Below are positions 17,357 through 25,978 of a DNA stretch of 64,000 bases, piece by piece (position 1 is the stretch's first letter; every line of letters begins with the position of its first letter). Source of the DNA: an uncultured Lachnospiraceae bacterium (GTDB lineage: Bacteria; Bacillota; Clostridia; Lachnospirales; Lachnospiraceae). The notes beneath the pieces are model-generated. The model ran no database searches. It was not told the DNA's origin and saw only the letters and a program-made list of their open reading frames with translations. Where the stretch lies: NCBI GenBank assembly GCA_910578825.1, contig CAJTSB010000007.1, forward strand, positions 53,873-117,872. The letters are read 5' to 3'. Made by a program: the position numbers and the translations under genes.

Positions 17357-18538
17357 ATGATAAAAATCAAAAAGGGCTACCTGCTTCACGAAATAGCAGG
17401 CGTCCCCTATCTTCTTCCCTACGGACAGAATATTGCCGATTTTCAGTGCAGTATCCGCCTCAACGAATCCGGACTGCTCCTTTACCGCGCATTATTGCAA
17501 GGCGCAAAGGAATCATCGCTTCCTGACATGTTAAAATCTCATTATCACGCCAGTGATGCCGATCTTCCCGCTCTGAAAGAAGACGTGGCTCATTTTCTGC
17601 TTCAATTAGAGGCAGCTAACATCCTTACCCGCTCCAATATTCCTACTCCGGAACATGCTGATTTTTTCTTTCACATCGGCCCCGCCGCCATCGCTTACCA
17701 CGGGCCGGAAGAACTGCTCGTACCATCACTTTTTGATTTTTCCTGCGAACAGGCCACGCCAGACCTGTCCATCCGCATTCTTCCATACCTTCCGGGCATT
17801 CATGAAAACGGCGAACTTTTAGTCCGCACAGACGAACTCATCGTCTGCAAAAACGAAATTTCTTATCTCTTTTTATACCCCGCCGACTATGGTATTGCAG
17901 AAATGCATATTTCCCTGGACGGCAGTCAGGCAACCCTTTTTTGTCCACAGCCGTACAAAAATGATTTGCCGGAGAAAATTTTTCACGCTTTTCGTTTTGC
18001 ATACCTTATCCGCGTACAACAAATGGGCGCGTTTGCTCTTCACTCGGCTTCCATCCTCTACCAAGACCGGGCATGGCTGTTTTCCGGCTCTTCCGGTTCC
18101 GGCAAATCCACCCATACGGCACTCTGGATGCGCCAATACCATACCCCTTATTTAAACGGCGACCTGAATTTGCTCGGCTTTGCGGATGACATGCCCGTTG
18201 TATACGGCATCCCATGGTGCGGAACCTCCGGTTCCTATACCACGCAGACCGTACCCCTTGGCGGCATCACCTTTTTAAAACAGGCTTCCGCAAACGCCCT
18301 GATGCCCCTGACCGCAGAGGAGATCTCCCTACGCACCATGCAGCGCCTTATTTCTCCATCCTGGACAAAGGATATGCTGCTCTCTAACTTATCTTTTACA
18401 GAAAAAATAAAGGATGCCGTTTCGTTTTTCCATCTGCATTGCACAAAGGAAACATCCGCCGCCACACTAATGAAACAGGCAATTGACACATATACCCAGA
18501 CGAAGGATTTATCGTCAAAAAAGGGTTGCCGTTTCTGA
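17357..18538 (+). CDS. PqqD domain fused to HPr-kinase-like ATPase
   Basis: The product is 393 residues from the ATG at 17357, which has AGAAAGG upstream; an in-frame extension back to 17249 has no such site. Residues 1-95 resemble PqqD (GYLLHEIAGVPYLLPYG, IRLNESGLLLYRALL, LKEDVAHFLLQL). The C-terminal half is an HprK-like P-loop kinase with LHSASILYQDRAWLFSG followed by Walker A GSSGSGKST (about 244-252). Comparable kinases modify lasso peptides in some clusters, but no precursor is seen here. It diverges from the S26/PqqD/pel run, so all may share a promoter region. The final codons overlap a minus-strand terminator. Confidence 0.8.
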   Translation: MIKIKKGYLLHEIAGVPYLLPYGQNIADFQCSIRLNESGLLLYRALLQGAKESSLPDMLKSHYHASDADLPALKEDVAHFLLQLEAANILTRSNIPTPEHADFFFHIGPAAIAYHGPEELLVPSLFDFSCEQATPDLSIRILPYLPGIHENGELLVRTDELIVCKNEISYLFLYPADYGIAEMHISLDGSQATLFCPQPYKNDLPEKIFHAFRFAYLIRVQQMGAFALHSASILYQDRAWLFSGSSGSGKSTHTALWMRQYHTPYLNGDLNLLGFADDMPVVYGIPWCGTSGSYTTQTVPLGGITFLKQASANALMPLTAEEISLRTMQRLISPSWTKDMLLSNLSFTEKIKDAVSFFHLHCTKETSAATLMKQAIDTYTQTKDLSSKKGCRF

Positions 18539-18551
18539 AAACGACAACCCT
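18517..18551 (-). terminator. Rho-independent terminator of the rpsF-ssb-rpsR operon
   Basis: On the minus strand a 13-bp stem (one mismatch) formed by 18551-18539 and 18534-18522 is followed by a run of six T. It lies 18 bp past the rpsR stop and overlaps the last codons of the opposite gene, where it encodes part of its KKGCRF tail. Confidence 0.8.
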
Positions 18552-18568
18552 CTCACGTTTCTTACTAT

Positions 18569-18832
18569 TTAGTCCGTAACGTACGGCATCAAAGCAATAT
18601 GTCTTGCTCTCTTGATTGCAACCGTCAAAGCTCTCTGATGCTTTGCACAGTTACCGGTAATTCTTCTGGGAAGAATTTTACCTCTCTCAGAGATATATCT
18701 CTTAAGCTTGTTCGTATCTTTAAAATCAATTACATTATCTTTGCCACAAAATACGCAAACTTTTTTTCTTCTGCGGACGCCGCCTCTTCTCTTCATGGGA
18801 GCATCGCCCTTTTCTGTCTTATTATAAGCCAT
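18569..18832 (-). CDS. rpsR: 30S ribosomal protein S18
   Basis: An 87-residue basic protein with the S18 core: VCVFCGKDNVIDFKDTNKL, RYISERGKILPRRITGNC and HQRALTVAIKRARHIALMPY. S18 binds the platform of the small subunit together with S6. The N-terminal extension MAYNKTEKGDAPMKRRGG is common in Clostridia. The ATG has GGAGG 8 nt upstream. It is the last gene of the rpsF-ssb-rpsR operon, 17 bp after ssb, and is followed by a terminator. Confidence 0.97.
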   Translation of the reverse strand: MAYNKTEKGDAPMKRRGGVRRRKKVCVFCGKDNVIDFKDTNKLKRYISERGKILPRRITGNCAKHQRALTVAIKRARHIALMPYVTD

Positions 18833-18849
18833 TTTCTTTGCCTCCTGTT

Positions 18850-19290
18850 CTAATTAAACGGTAATTCTTCGTCAATACCATCAGGAATATTCATAAAACC
18901 ATCTCCCGCTGCGCTCGGCTCAGGCCTTGCTGACGGCTGGAAACCGCCGCCAGACTGCTCTCCGGCAGCCTTGCTCTCTGCAAATTCCTGATCCTCCACT
19001 ACAACGTCCGTGGTATATACTTTCTGACCGTCCTTATTTGTATAACTTCCGGTCTGGATTCTTCCGGTCACAGCAATCTTAATTCCTTTATGGAAATATT
19101 TCTCCGCAAATTCTCCGCTTCTTCCAAATGCAACGCAATTGATAAAATCCGCCGTCTGCTGATCGCCGTCACGTCTGAATCTTCTATCTACTGCCAGAGT
19201 ATATCTCGCAACTGCCATTGCCTGCTCTCCCTGAGAATAACGCACTTCAGGGTCTCTGGTCAGTCTGCCCATAAGTATGACTTTATTCAT
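18850..19290 (-). CDS. ssb: Single-stranded DNA-binding protein
   Basis: The 146-residue product begins MNKVILMGRLTRDPEVRYSQ, the typical SSB start. The OB fold follows (ARYTLAVDRRF, ADFINCVAFGRSGEFAEKYF, GRIQTGSYTNKDGQKVYTTD). A flexible Gly/Pro-rich linker follows, and the acidic tip DEELPFN is the C-terminal tail that recruits replication and repair partners. It lies between rpsF and rpsR, the standard bacterial order. AGAGGAGATCAG precedes the ATG. Confidence 0.97.
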   Translation of the reverse strand: MNKVILMGRLTRDPEVRYSQGEQAMAVARYTLAVDRRFRRDGDQQTADFINCVAFGRSGEFAEKYFHKGIKIAVTGRIQTGSYTNKDGQKVYTTDVVVEDQEFAESKAAGEQSGGGFQPSARPEPSAAGDGFMNIPDGIDEELPFN

Positions 19291-19307
19291 CTGATCTCCT
19301 CTTTCTA

Positions 19308-19598
19308 TTATGCCTCGTCCTGTCTAACGCATAAGAAACGGAGCACATTGTCCTGAATCCGAACATGTCTTTCAATCTCTGCCGGACAATCTGGCTCTGC
19401 ATCGAATTTGATGAAGTAATAGAAACCTTCTCTCATTTTCTGAATTTCGTAGGCCAGTCTTTTCTTGCCCCACTCTTCTACCTCTGTTATGGTTCCGCCA
19501 AAACGTGTCACATATCCTTTTGTCTTCTCCACAACTTCAGCTCTTGCTTCATCTTCAAGCTTTGCATTAACGACAAGAGCTAATTCATATTTGTTCAT
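19308..19598 (-). CDS. rpsF: 30S ribosomal protein S6
   Basis: A 96-residue protein with the S6 ferredoxin-like fold: MNKYELALVVNAKLEDEAR, VTRFGGTITEVEEWGKKRLA, YEIQKMREGFYYFIKFDA and ERHVRIQDNVLRFLCVR. S6 pairs with S18 on the 30S platform. It is the first gene of its operon, with AAAGGAGGTACAAGGC before the ATG, a leader hairpin and a promoter further upstream. Nothing unusual is seen. Confidence 0.97.
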   Translation of the reverse strand: MNKYELALVVNAKLEDEARAEVVEKTKGYVTRFGGTITEVEEWGKKRLAYEIQKMREGFYYFIKFDAEPDCPAEIERHVRIQDNVLRFLCVRQDEA

Positions 19599-19621
19599 GC
19601 CTTGTACCTCCTTTTGGTCTT

Positions 19622-19650
19622 TTGGCCCCCGATTTCTCCCGGGAGCAAGG
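19622..19650 (-). promoter_or_regulatory. Candidate S6:S18-binding leader hairpin of rpsF mRNA
   Basis: In the 5' untranslated region on the minus strand, CTCCCG (19645-19640) can pair with CGGGGG (19631-19626) around an 8-nt loop. Many bacteria have a leader in which an S6-S18 complex binds a CCG-containing hairpin to repress the operon. Position and CCG content fit, but I could not fit the full consensus. Confidence 0.4.
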
Positions 19651-19680
19651 ATAAATTAATTTAATATATCACGAACTCGT

Positions 19681-19709
19681 ATGTTACCATAATTTCCTTT
19701 ATTTTGCAA
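19681..19709 (-). promoter_or_regulatory. Sigma-A promoter of rpsF-ssb-rpsR
   Basis: On the minus strand TTGCAA (19709-19704) and TAACAT (19686-19681) are separated by exactly 17 nt. The start site would give a leader of about 75 nt before rpsF. Confidence 0.6.
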
Positions 19710-19957
19710 GTGTTTTTTATTACAACAGCACAGAAAGGTAAAAAAAGATAAATATCTGTTTATATTTTTGTAAGTAAAGGATTGAATTAAAGTAATATTT
19801 ATGAGAAAATAAAGTTATTATGCGCAATAACATTCTTGTATCTCTGCACAATCCCCAATATCAGGATAAAATGGCTGTATTTTTTGATAACAGGCATTTC
19901 CTGCCATTCCGGATACAGATGATACAACAAACACAAATCCATTAGGAGGGAAAGATC

Positions 19958-21619
19958 ATGAAAAGAACCACTTGCCTGGCAAAGCGCGTCCTGACAAGCC
20001 TGATCGTTACTGCTATGTTAGTATGCCTTTTGCCCGTTCCACACGCGCAGGCAGCCAAAAAACAGCCTGCCATCAAATCCATTTCCATTAAAAATGGACG
20101 TAAGACGGTTACCAAAAAGACTATCACACTGACCGTTGGGAAAAAGGCTTCCCTGAAAGTAACGGTCAAACCTGCAAAGGCCAAGAAAAGCATCGCCTTT
20201 AAATCCAGCCGCCCGACAGTTGCAAAAGTAACTTCCAAGGGAAAAATTACTGCCAAAAAGGCTGGCACAGCAAAGATTACCGTGACCGTACGAGGGAAAA
20301 ACGGAAAGAAGAAAACAACCTATATGAAAGTAAAAGTAAAGGCGAAGGCAAAACCAACGCCGACCGTCGTTGCCGTGACATCGGTAACCGCAACTGTATC
20401 AAACAGCCAACTGACAGTGGGAGAGACCGCGCAGATTACCGCAAATGTCCTTCCTGCAAACGCTACGGATAAGCGCCTTACATATGCATCCTCCAATACG
20501 GGTGTGGCTACGGTAGAGCAGTCCGGAAAGATAACGGCAAAGAAAGCAGGAACGGCAAATATTACTGTGACCGCAGCGGGCGGCAAATATGCCAGGGTAT
20601 CCGTTACCGTAAAAGATAAAATTATTGCTGTAGAACGTATCACAGCAGAAATCCTGCCCTCCACAACTATCCTCAAAGGAGGCACGGCTCAGATTACCGC
20701 ACAGGTATTTCCAGAAAACGCCACGGATAAAAGCCTGACATATACATCTTCCGATGAAACAGTGGCAACGGTAGACAACACTGGAAAAGTTACTGCTAAA
20801 GCGACAGGAACCGCCACCATTAAGGCTATTTCTAATGGAAAAGATACGGAAATTTCCATTACGGTTGTCGAAGAATACAATATAACAGAAAAGGACCTTA
20901 CCATCACCGACGGAAACGACCGCATTTATGGAAAGCTGTACGCTCCGGATAAGGAAGGAACATGGCCAACAGTAATACTGAGCCACGGATATAACGATAA
21001 TTATACCATTTTTGAGCAGGACTCCAGGCTTTTCGCGAAAAACGGCTACATGGTATATGCCTATGATTTCTGCGGCGGTTCTACGACTTCTAAAAGCAGC
21101 GGATTATCTACGGAAATGACGATATTTACTGAGAAACAAAACCTTCTGTCTGTTTTTAATTACGTGAAGTCCATGGACAGCGTTGACTCGGAACAAATCT
21201 TCCTGCTTGGCAGAAGCATGGGCGGACTTGTGACAGCGCTTACTGCAGAGGAATTGACAACGCAGATAAAAGCAATGGTCTTATATTTCCCGGCTCTGTG
21301 CGTCGCAGATGACCAGCGAAACAGATTCCCCAATGAGTCTGATATACCCGAAATTGACGAATTTATGGGTCTAAAATTGGGAAAGGTATTCCATACTTCC
21401 ATTCGTAATTTTTATTATGACAGAGAAATCGGGGACTATCCCAATCCGATCCTAATTATCTGGGGTACCGAGGATGAGCTGGTTCCAAAACGTTATATTG
21501 ACACGGCAATGGATAAATATGGTGACAATGCAAAATTAATCACTATTGAGGGTGGACATCATTATTCAGGCGATCCCATATTCCGGGAGAGCGCCCTTTC
21601 CTTCATGAAGGAACAGTAG
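19958..21619 (+). CDS. Secreted protein: three Big_2 Ig-like domains plus alpha/beta hydrolase
   Basis: The product is 553 residues. A signal peptide (about 1-33, cut after HAQAA) leads to three Big_2 domains at about 38-128, 133-220 and 225-302, each with the KITAKKAGTAKITVT-type strand. A C-terminal alpha/beta hydrolase (about 310-553) has VILSHGYNDNYTIF for the oxyanion region, LGRSMGGLV with nucleophile Ser420, IWGTEDELVPKRY for the acid, and GGHHYSGDP for the His. It is probably a cell-surface esterase or peptidase held to the wall by its Ig domains. AGGAGGG precedes the ATG. The chemoreceptor 79 bp downstream may be cotranscribed. The substrate is unknown. Confidence 0.85.
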   Translation: MKRTTCLAKRVLTSLIVTAMLVCLLPVPHAQAAKKQPAIKSISIKNGRKTVTKKTITLTVGKKASLKVTVKPAKAKKSIAFKSSRPTVAKVTSKGKITAKKAGTAKITVTVRGKNGKKKTTYMKVKVKAKAKPTPTVVAVTSVTATVSNSQLTVGETAQITANVLPANATDKRLTYASSNTGVATVEQSGKITAKKAGTANITVTAAGGKYARVSVTVKDKIIAVERITAEILPSTTILKGGTAQITAQVFPENATDKSLTYTSSDETVATVDNTGKVTAKATGTATIKAISNGKDTEISITVVEEYNITEKDLTITDGNDRIYGKLYAPDKEGTWPTVILSHGYNDNYTIFEQDSRLFAKNGYMVYAYDFCGGSTTSKSSGLSTEMTIFTEKQNLLSVFNYVKSMDSVDSEQIFLLGRSMGGLVTALTAEELTTQIKAMVLYFPALCVADDQRNRFPNESDIPEIDEFMGLKLGKVFHTSIRNFYYDREIGDYPNPILIIWGTEDELVPKRYIDTAMDKYGDNAKLITIEGGHHYSGDPIFRESALSFMKEQ

Positions 21620-21698
21620 TGGGATTTTAATAAGGGGGCAATACTTCTATTATATATTGTTGACACAGCTAGCCAAGAGCAGCGAAAAGGAGGCAATT

Positions 21699-23732
21699 AT
21701 GAAAAACATGAAATTAGCTACAAAAATAAGTGTTATCGTAATATGTATTTTAACTGTCGGTCTTGTGATATTATGGTCAACTACAAATGGAAATGTTTCT
21801 TCGCTTATGGAACGACAGATTCTGGAAAATATGAATGAAGCTGCGGAAACACGAAGCGAAATCGCCGCCGAATATGTACAGGCTGCAGAATCCTATCTTA
21901 CCGGCTATGCACAATCGCTGGAGCTTAGAGATGCTTTACTGCATCCGGATGACGCAGATATTGTCGCAAGAGCACAAAATTATACCAAAAGTTATGGCGC
22001 CGTCAACAAAAACCTGGAAAATGTTTATCTGGCTGATTACTCTTCCACCGTTCTGGTATCGTTCGTGGAAGGCCCCATCGGAAAAACCCTCCGGGAAGGG
22101 GATGCATTAAAACAGCTTCAGGATCAGGTATTTGATGACAATGATATCTGGAACACTGGTGTTATGGCATCTCCCTCGACAGGCAAACAGGTTGTCTCCA
22201 TGTATTATCCTATATATGACGGAGATAAGCCATTGGGATATGTCGGCGGCGCAATCTATGCCGATGAACTGAAAAATACGCTGGATGAACTGCAGGAAGA
22301 CGGCAGCAAGAACAAAGACTATATGCTGCTGGATGCAACGGCAAACGCCTATATCTTCAGCCCGATAGAAGAACAAATAGGGGCTGCTATTGAAGAAAAA
22401 CATGTATTGCAGATGATAGAGCAGTCCAAAAACGACAAGGCAGGCAATAGTTTCTACGAATACAAGGAAAATGGCAAAAATAAACTTTCTGTTTTCCACT
22501 ATATGCCGGAGCGCGACTGGGTGCTGGTTATGCTGATGGATAAGGAAACTGCCTTTGCCCCTGTCACGCAGATGTCTACAATGTTAATGATTATCTGCGC
22601 TGTTATTCTGATCCTGATTTCTCTGCTTGTATGGCTTTCTGGACAGGTGATCGCCCGAGATATTAACAGAGTATCGCGCATTATCAATGAAATTGGAAGT
22701 CTGGACTTAACCTTGAAACATAAACTCGTGAAATTTACCTCACGCCGGGATGAAGTGGGCATGATAGCAACCGCTACACAGAATCTGGCAGATACAGTCA
22801 GCGACGCTGTAAAAGTTATTAAGGAAAAGAACGGGAAACTGATAGACACTTCCGGTATTTTGCGCAGCGGGGTCTCCACCACGAATAACTCTGTGGATGA
22901 CGTAGAAAAAGCAATGAATGATATTGCCGGAAGCGCAACCCAGCAGGCAACGGATACTCAGCAGACGGCACAGAGCATCCTTCACATTGGAGAAAATATT
23001 GTAAAAACCATGGATGAGACGGAAGCGTTGAGCAAACATGCTGACAAGATTCAGGAAACCAGCGAGGCAATGCGCACCACCATTCGAACATTATCAAAGG
23101 TAAACGACAATACCGAGCAGGCGATGGACGAGATTAGCGCACAGATTCTTTCCACAAATGAATCCGTTGTAAAGATTAAGGACGCTGCACAACTGATAAC
23201 TTCCATTGCCGAAGAGACAAACCTTCTATCCCTCAACGCCTCTATCGAAGCTGCGCGTGCCGGAGAACAGGGACGGGGATTTGCCGTGGTTGCTGACCAG
23301 ATTCAGAAATTATCCGAACAGTCAAACGAGTCCACAAAATATATCGATACGATTGTCAACAACCTGATGCGTGAATCTGAAAAGACTGTAACGTTTATGC
23401 ACGAGACAAAAGACGTTATTCTTGAGCAGAGCAGGCAGCTCTCCTGTACAGAAGAGCAGTTCTCAGCAATCTATGGTGATATCGAAACCATAAAACAGGC
23501 CGTGACGGCAATTTATGATACTGTCAGAAAGGTCGATGAAGAAAGGCTTACCGTTGTGGATGCCATTCGCAATCTCTCTGCAATCGCAGAAGGAAATGCT
23601 GCTGGCACAGAGCAAACTCTGGCGTCTACTGAATTAGTAAAAGAGATGGTGCATGATATATCGAACGTTTCTGATCAGTTATCAGACGTTTCAAATGAAA
23701 TCGAAAAGAGCGTAAGCGGATTTATCATTTAA
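21699..23732 (+). CDS. Methyl-accepting chemotaxis protein with Cache-type sensor
   Basis: The 677-residue receptor starts at the ATG at 21699, which has AAAAGGAGG upstream. A first membrane helix (about 8-30) precedes an extracellular double-Cache-like ligand domain (about 35-280, with KQVVSMYYPIYDGDKPLGYV). A second helix follows (MLMIICAVILILISLLVWL), then HAMP and the signalling hairpin whose tip reads EETNLLSLNASIEAARAGEQ. It senses an external ligand and signals through CheA/CheW to the flagellar motor. No other chemotaxis gene is in the window apart from a second receptor at 35.8 kb. Confidence 0.93.
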   Translation: MKNMKLATKISVIVICILTVGLVILWSTTNGNVSSLMERQILENMNEAAETRSEIAAEYVQAAESYLTGYAQSLELRDALLHPDDADIVARAQNYTKSYGAVNKNLENVYLADYSSTVLVSFVEGPIGKTLREGDALKQLQDQVFDDNDIWNTGVMASPSTGKQVVSMYYPIYDGDKPLGYVGGAIYADELKNTLDELQEDGSKNKDYMLLDATANAYIFSPIEEQIGAAIEEKHVLQMIEQSKNDKAGNSFYEYKENGKNKLSVFHYMPERDWVLVMLMDKETAFAPVTQMSTMLMIICAVILILISLLVWLSGQVIARDINRVSRIINEIGSLDLTLKHKLVKFTSRRDEVGMIATATQNLADTVSDAVKVIKEKNGKLIDTSGILRSGVSTTNNSVDDVEKAMNDIAGSATQQATDTQQTAQSILHIGENIVKTMDETEALSKHADKIQETSEAMRTTIRTLSKVNDNTEQAMDEISAQILSTNESVVKIKDAAQLITSIAEETNLLSLNASIEAARAGEQGRGFAVVADQIQKLSEQSNESTKYIDTIVNNLMRESEKTVTFMHETKDVILEQSRQLSCTEEQFSAIYGDIETIKQAVTAIYDTVRKVDEERLTVVDAIRNLSAIAEGNAAGTEQTLASTELVKEMVHDISNVSDQLSDVSNEIEKSVSGFII

Positions 23733-23777
23733 GCAGAACAAAACGGAAACGTAACATCTGAAATACAATTTATATGG

Positions 23778-23829
23778 TAACCAAAATGGGACTGTTGCAT
23801 AAGTAAGTGCATCAGTCCCATTTTGGTTA
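23778..23829. terminator. Bidirectional terminator between convergent genes
   Basis: A 17-bp perfect inverted repeat (23778-23794 with 23813-23829) flanks an 18-nt loop. A/T-rich arm ends provide T-runs on either strand. It lies between the chemoreceptor and the convergent alpha/beta hydrolase gene. Confidence 0.85.
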
Positions 23830-23837
23830 TCCGTGTT

Positions 23838-24905
23838 CTACAGTGTTTTCTCCAGAAATATGTGTATCTTCTCGTAATATGTATCGGGTTCCTTATCCTG
23901 AGATTGCGCGTGTCCGGCATTTTTCACAATCAGTAGTTCCTTACTGGCTGTTGCCGCCTCGTACAGCTCCACCGTCATTCGAAAAGAGATCATGGCGTCC
24001 TCTTCTCCATGAATAAAAAGTGTCGGCGTTTTACTTTTTCTTACGGCTTCCAACGCCGATGCATCTTTGAGATTGTAGCCACCGCGCAGCCGGAGCGCCA
24101 GACATGCAGAATTTACAAATGGGAACGATGGCAACCCAAACCATTCATCTATCTTCTCAGCAAACATCGAATATGCATCTGTATACGCACAGTCTGAAAT
24201 TACGGCTTTTACATTTTCGGGCAGGGATTCTTCCCCTGTCATCATCAATGCTGTCGCCGCACCCATTGACTGTCCATGAAGGACAATCTCGGCATTCTCG
24301 TCCTGAGATAGAATATACTGAATCCAAAGCATACCATCGAAATGGTCCGTCCACCCCATTCCAATAAAATCTCCTTCGCTCTCTCCCTGACACCTCAAAT
24401 CCGGCGCAAGCACACGGTATCCTTCCCGGTGATACCAGTAAGCAAACGGGTACAGTTCTTCCTTCCACCCGGTATAGCCATGCAACAGGATTACCCATTT
24501 ATGATTCTGCTCGCCCACTGGTCGTTCTCCCGCTTCACAACATTCTCTTTGCCTGGTATATTCCGGTTCCTGTAAATCATCTCCATCCAGCGGAAATGTC
24601 TCCGCAACCAGTTTGTAACCATCCTCACTCTGAACCGAAACTTTTTGCCTGGATGCCGTCTCCAGCCACGCTGCTGTTTCTCGTAAAGCCTTCTGCCGAT
24701 TCTCTTCGATATCAGAAGTCTGCACCTGCGCAGCATAACTCTCCTCTGTAATCGTCTCAAATGCTTTTAAACGCTCCATAAAAGAAGGAACCAATGCCGC
24801 ACTGACAAGAAAATTTACCAGAAACACATAACAAACCAGAAACATTGCCATCAAAGAGAAAATCACTGCCACCGCCATTTTGCGGTTTATCTTCCGTCCA
24901 CCCAT
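23838..24905 (-). CDS. Membrane-anchored alpha/beta hydrolase (S33/S9-like)
   Basis: The 355-residue product has an N-terminal membrane segment (MAVAVIFSLMAMFLVCYVFL) and then an alpha/beta hydrolase domain from about residue 110. Visible motifs are WVILLHGYTGWKEE (oxyanion), APDLRCQGESEG, IVLHGQSMGAATALMM (nucleophile Ser), LFIHGEEDAMISF (acid) and VKNAGHAQSQDKE (His). Such YqkD-like proteins face outside and are esterases or peptidases of unknown substrate. The gene is monocistronic in appearance, with the terminator 9 bp after its stop. Confidence 0.88.
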   Translation of the reverse strand: MGGRKINRKMAVAVIFSLMAMFLVCYVFLVNFLVSAALVPSFMERLKAFETITEESYAAQVQTSDIEENRQKALRETAAWLETASRQKVSVQSEDGYKLVAETFPLDGDDLQEPEYTRQRECCEAGERPVGEQNHKWVILLHGYTGWKEELYPFAYWYHREGYRVLAPDLRCQGESEGDFIGMGWTDHFDGMLWIQYILSQDENAEIVLHGQSMGAATALMMTGEESLPENVKAVISDCAYTDAYSMFAEKIDEWFGLPSFPFVNSACLALRLRGGYNLKDASALEAVRKSKTPTLFIHGEEDAMISFRMTVELYEAATASKELLIVKNAGHAQSQDKEPDTYYEKIHIFLEKTL

Positions 24906-24997
24906 TTTTACCTCTCCATGACCTTTCCCCTGCTATCTATAGTACCATCTCAGCAGAAGAAATACATCAGGAAAAACTTTCCAGCATGAGCGTTATG

Positions 24998-25192
24998 TTA
25001 TGATTCTGTCTTCTTTCGTATTTCTTTGGTATTCTTTTCCACCACTTTGCGGGCAATCATAATCTGATGCCCACAACCCAGGCATTTCAGGCGAAAATCA
25101 GCCCCTGTCCGAAGAACTTCCCATTCACTGCTGCCGCAGGGGTGCTGCTTTTTAAGTCGGATAATATCCCCTATCTCATATGCTATCGGCAT
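24998..25192 (-). CDS. DUF951 small protein
   Basis: A 64-residue protein beginning MPIAYEIGDIIRLKKQHPCG, with SSEWEVLRTGADFRLKCLGC and GHQIMIARKVVEK. This is the whole DUF951 consensus, including the three conserved Cys. The ATG at 25192 is chosen over an upstream in-frame start because GGGAGGA lies 8 nt before it and the resulting length matches the family. The start overlaps the end of the sirtuin gene by 17 bp, so the two are coupled. The function of DUF951 is unknown. Confidence 0.85.
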   Translation of the reverse strand: MPIAYEIGDIIRLKKQHPCGSSEWEVLRTGADFRLKCLGCGHQIMIARKVVEKNTKEIRKKTES

Positions 25193-25928
25193 GACGAATC
25201 CTCCCGAACAACGCTCCAATGCTCTCCTGTAATACCAGATTTGCGATATCATCCTTCGGCGTCGCAGACTTATTTACGAGCACCAGCTTATTTCCCTGAT
25301 AATAGTCAATCAACCCTGCCGCCGGATATACTGCAAGAGAAGTTCCGCCAATAATCAACATATCTGCATGGCTGATATAATAAACCGCTTCCTGTATGGT
25401 CCGATTATCAAGCCCCTCCTCATAGAGCACCACATCGGGCTTGATTTCTCCGCCGCATTTCTCACAGTGCGGAACCCCTGTGCTATGCAGCATAAACCTG
25501 GCATCATACATTTCATGACAGGACTCGCAATAATTACGATGCACGCTGCCATGCAGTTCCAACACTTTTTTGCTCCCTGCAAGCTGATGCAATCCATCAA
25601 TATTCTGCGTTACAACCGCACGTACCTTTCCTGCCGCTTCCAACTCCGCCAGTTTTTTATGCGCCATATTCGGCTGCGCAGTCAGGCACAGCATTTTATT
25701 TCGGTAAAACCGATAGAATTCTTCCGTATTTCTTCTATAAAATGTATGGCTTAAAATCGTCTCCGGCGGATAATCGTACTCCTGATTATACAAGCCGTCC
25801 ACGCTGCGAAAATCAGGAATTCCACTTTCCGTAGAAACACCCGCCCCACCGAAAAAGACTATATTATCCGATTTTTCCACCATGTCCAAAAATAATTCTA
25901 CTTTCTCTTCCCGACTTAACTCTGCCAT
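25176..25928 (-). CDS. cobB: NAD-dependent protein deacylase (sirtuin)
   Basis: The 250-residue sirtuin has the NAD pocket FGGAGVSTESGIPDFRS (26-42), VTQNIDGLHQLAG (106-118), catalytic His126 in ELHGSVHR, and a structural zinc site from Cys134/137 and Cys155/158. IGGTSLAVYPAAGL closes the Rossmann fold. It removes acyl groups from lysines in the cytosol using NAD. Length and motifs match the CobB/Sir2 class. It overlaps the DUF951 gene, and the thioesterase gene lies 50 bp upstream, so a small acyl-metabolism operon is possible. Confidence 0.95.
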   Translation of the reverse strand: MAELSREEKVELFLDMVEKSDNIVFFGGAGVSTESGIPDFRSVDGLYNQEYDYPPETILSHTFYRRNTEEFYRFYRNKMLCLTAQPNMAHKKLAELEAAGKVRAVVTQNIDGLHQLAGSKKVLELHGSVHRNYCESCHEMYDARFMLHSTGVPHCEKCGGEIKPDVVLYEEGLDNRTIQEAVYYISHADMLIIGGTSLAVYPAAGLIDYYQGNKLVLVNKSATPKDDIANLVLQESIGALFGRIRHADSI

Positions 25929-25978
25929 CCTCTTTCCTCCTTCTTCCTCATCCCTTACCTGGGATTTTGCGCCCCCGC

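Noticed and set aside
19710..19957. c-di-GMP (GEMM) riboswitch before the Big_2-hydrolase/chemoreceptor genes
   Set aside because: I looked for the conserved receptor-loop sequences of both classes and found none. The same is true before the chemoreceptor at 37.8 kb.
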